Assembly: GCA_900758955.1 (NCBI GenBank)
Contig: CAAETL010000188.1
Coordinates: 1 to 5,610 of the forward strand
DNA from: an uncultured Oscillospiraceae bacterium
GTDB taxonomy: Bacteria; Bacillota; Clostridia; Oscillospirales; Oscillospiraceae
DNA length: 5,610 nt
Direction: 5' to 3'
A program made the translations under genes and the position numbers. Of the stretch, positions 5,029-5,610 are shown one piece after another. Within the stretch, counting starts at the first letter, position 1. Each line of letters starts with the position of its first letter. The notes under the pieces are model-generated. The model saw nothing but the letters and a program-made list of their open reading frames with translations, made no database searches and was not told the DNA's origin.

Positions 5029-5610
5029 TTACATCAGTTTCGCGGTGAAGTAAACCGCCATGATAAAAATCCAAATAATTAAGGCAAATATGGCGTAGTA
5101 GGCAAATACATTGCCGGCAATCAGCGGAATCAGCATCAGAGCGGCTACCAACACGCAGGTAAAAAACACAGGGGAATAGACGGCGTCTTTTTGCAATAGC
5201 AAACGCGCTTTTCCCAGGATGGAAATGGTCCCTTCTCGTTTCCGAAGGACATTTAAGAAGAAGGCGCAAGCTGCCACAACGATCAGTGCGACGACCAGAT
5301 AGCTGAAGAAGACAGCGGGATGGGAGATTCTCCAGGCCCGAAACAGCCAAAGCCCAAAAATTCCAACTGTGCTGAGTACGGATAACACAAAAAATTCTTT
5401 TTGATAGAGATAGTAGATTAAAATCAAGACGCCCATTACCGGAATGGCCACCTGGAGTACGGTGATGCTGGATGCCCCTGTCCGCAGAAATAGGAAGGAG
5501 CAAACTGCCGCTGCGCCGAACATCGCCGCGACAATTGAACGGGTCACCCCTTTGCCCGGCTGTTTTCTTGCCGCCCAGATTGCCCAGGCCCCAAAAATCA
5601 CGCACAGCCC
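5029..5610 (-). CDS. Unidentified multi-pass membrane protein, 5' end cut by window edge
   Basis: I do not recognise this family. The frame is open to the right edge, so the true start probably lies outside the window; a GTG at 5601 is a possible but unsupported start. The visible part, numbered from that GTG, has 190 residues with about seven hydrophobic segments, roughly 1-11 (partial), 22-40, 46-66, 70-88, 96-120, 142-162 and 164-187. A charged loop (residues 120-140, RKREG then KARLLLQKD) separates the last two from the rest. No catalytic motif, signal peptide or transporter signature is evident. It is convergent with thiN and separated from it by a terminator, so there is no reason to tie it to thiamine metabolism. 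It is judged to be a real gene because of its length, consistent hydrophobic pattern and a stop placed directly after the terminator region. Confidence 0.7.
   Translation of the reverse strand, partial: GLCVIFGAWAIWAARKQPGKGVTRSIVAAMFGAAAVCSFLFLRTGASSITVLQVAIPVMGVLILIYYLYQKEFFVLSVLSTVGIFGLWLFRAWRISHPAVFFSYLVVALIVVAACAFFLNVLRKREGTISILGKARLLLQKDAVYSPVFFTCVLVAALMLIPLIAGNVFAYYAIFALIIWIFIMAVYFTAKLM

Noticed and set aside
4979..5605. Minus-strand 208-codon open frame overlapping the membrane protein gene
   Set aside because: It runs through the terminator into the end of thiN and has no coherent hydrophobic or domain pattern, unlike the alternative frame.
1..5610. CRISPR array, insertion sequence, prophage or toxin-antitoxin system
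   Set aside because: No regularly spaced repeats, transposase-like or integrase-like proteins, terminal inverted repeats or small paired genes were seen; nearly all of the sequence is accounted for by thiamine genes and their control regions.

Overview
The window carries a thiamine (vitamin B1) salvage locus on chromosomal DNA that is most probably from a moderately GC-rich Gram-positive anaerobe of the Clostridia. The clues are the strong AAGGAGG-type ribosome binding sites, two TTG start codons, a TPP riboswitch ending in an intrinsic terminator, the use of thiamine pyrophosphokinase (ThiN) and a HAD phosphatase where other bacteria use ThiL, and the mix of genes. The organism is inferred from these features and was not identified directly.

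Layout: five genes run on the minus strand from about 3988 down to the left edge, in the transcribed order thiM, thiE, a HAD-family phosphatase gene, thiD and cytX (cut by the left edge). Upstream of thiM (3989-4260) lie a consensus-like sigma-A promoter, a short leader hairpin, a TPP riboswitch aptamer, a Rho-independent terminator and a hairpin that covers the start of the thiM ribosome binding site. thiN is transcribed divergently on the plus strand (4350-4982) from its own predicted promoter, whose -35 box overlaps that of the operon. A strong hairpin terminator (4989-5020) follows thiN. Beyond it an unidentified multi-pass membrane protein on the minus strand runs into the right edge.

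How the genes work together: CytX would import hydroxymethylpyrimidine (HMP). ThiD phosphorylates HMP twice to HMP-PP. ThiM phosphorylates hydroxyethylthiazole. ThiE joins the two to thiamine monophosphate (TMP). The HAD enzyme probably removes the phosphate to give thiamine, and ThiN turns thiamine into the cofactor TPP. TPP then shuts off the five-gene operon through the riboswitch, while thiN lies outside that control. No de novo genes (thiC, thiG, thiH and so on) are in the window.

The parts most worth a second look are the HAD gene as the missing TMP phosphatase, a 125-nt structured gap in front of thiD within an otherwise overlapping operon, a glycine where ThiD normally has a conserved aspartate, a possible second (translational) control layer at thiM, and the overlapping back-to-back promoters. 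I found no mobile element, CRISPR array, tRNA or rRNA, and no clearly new defence or mobile system.
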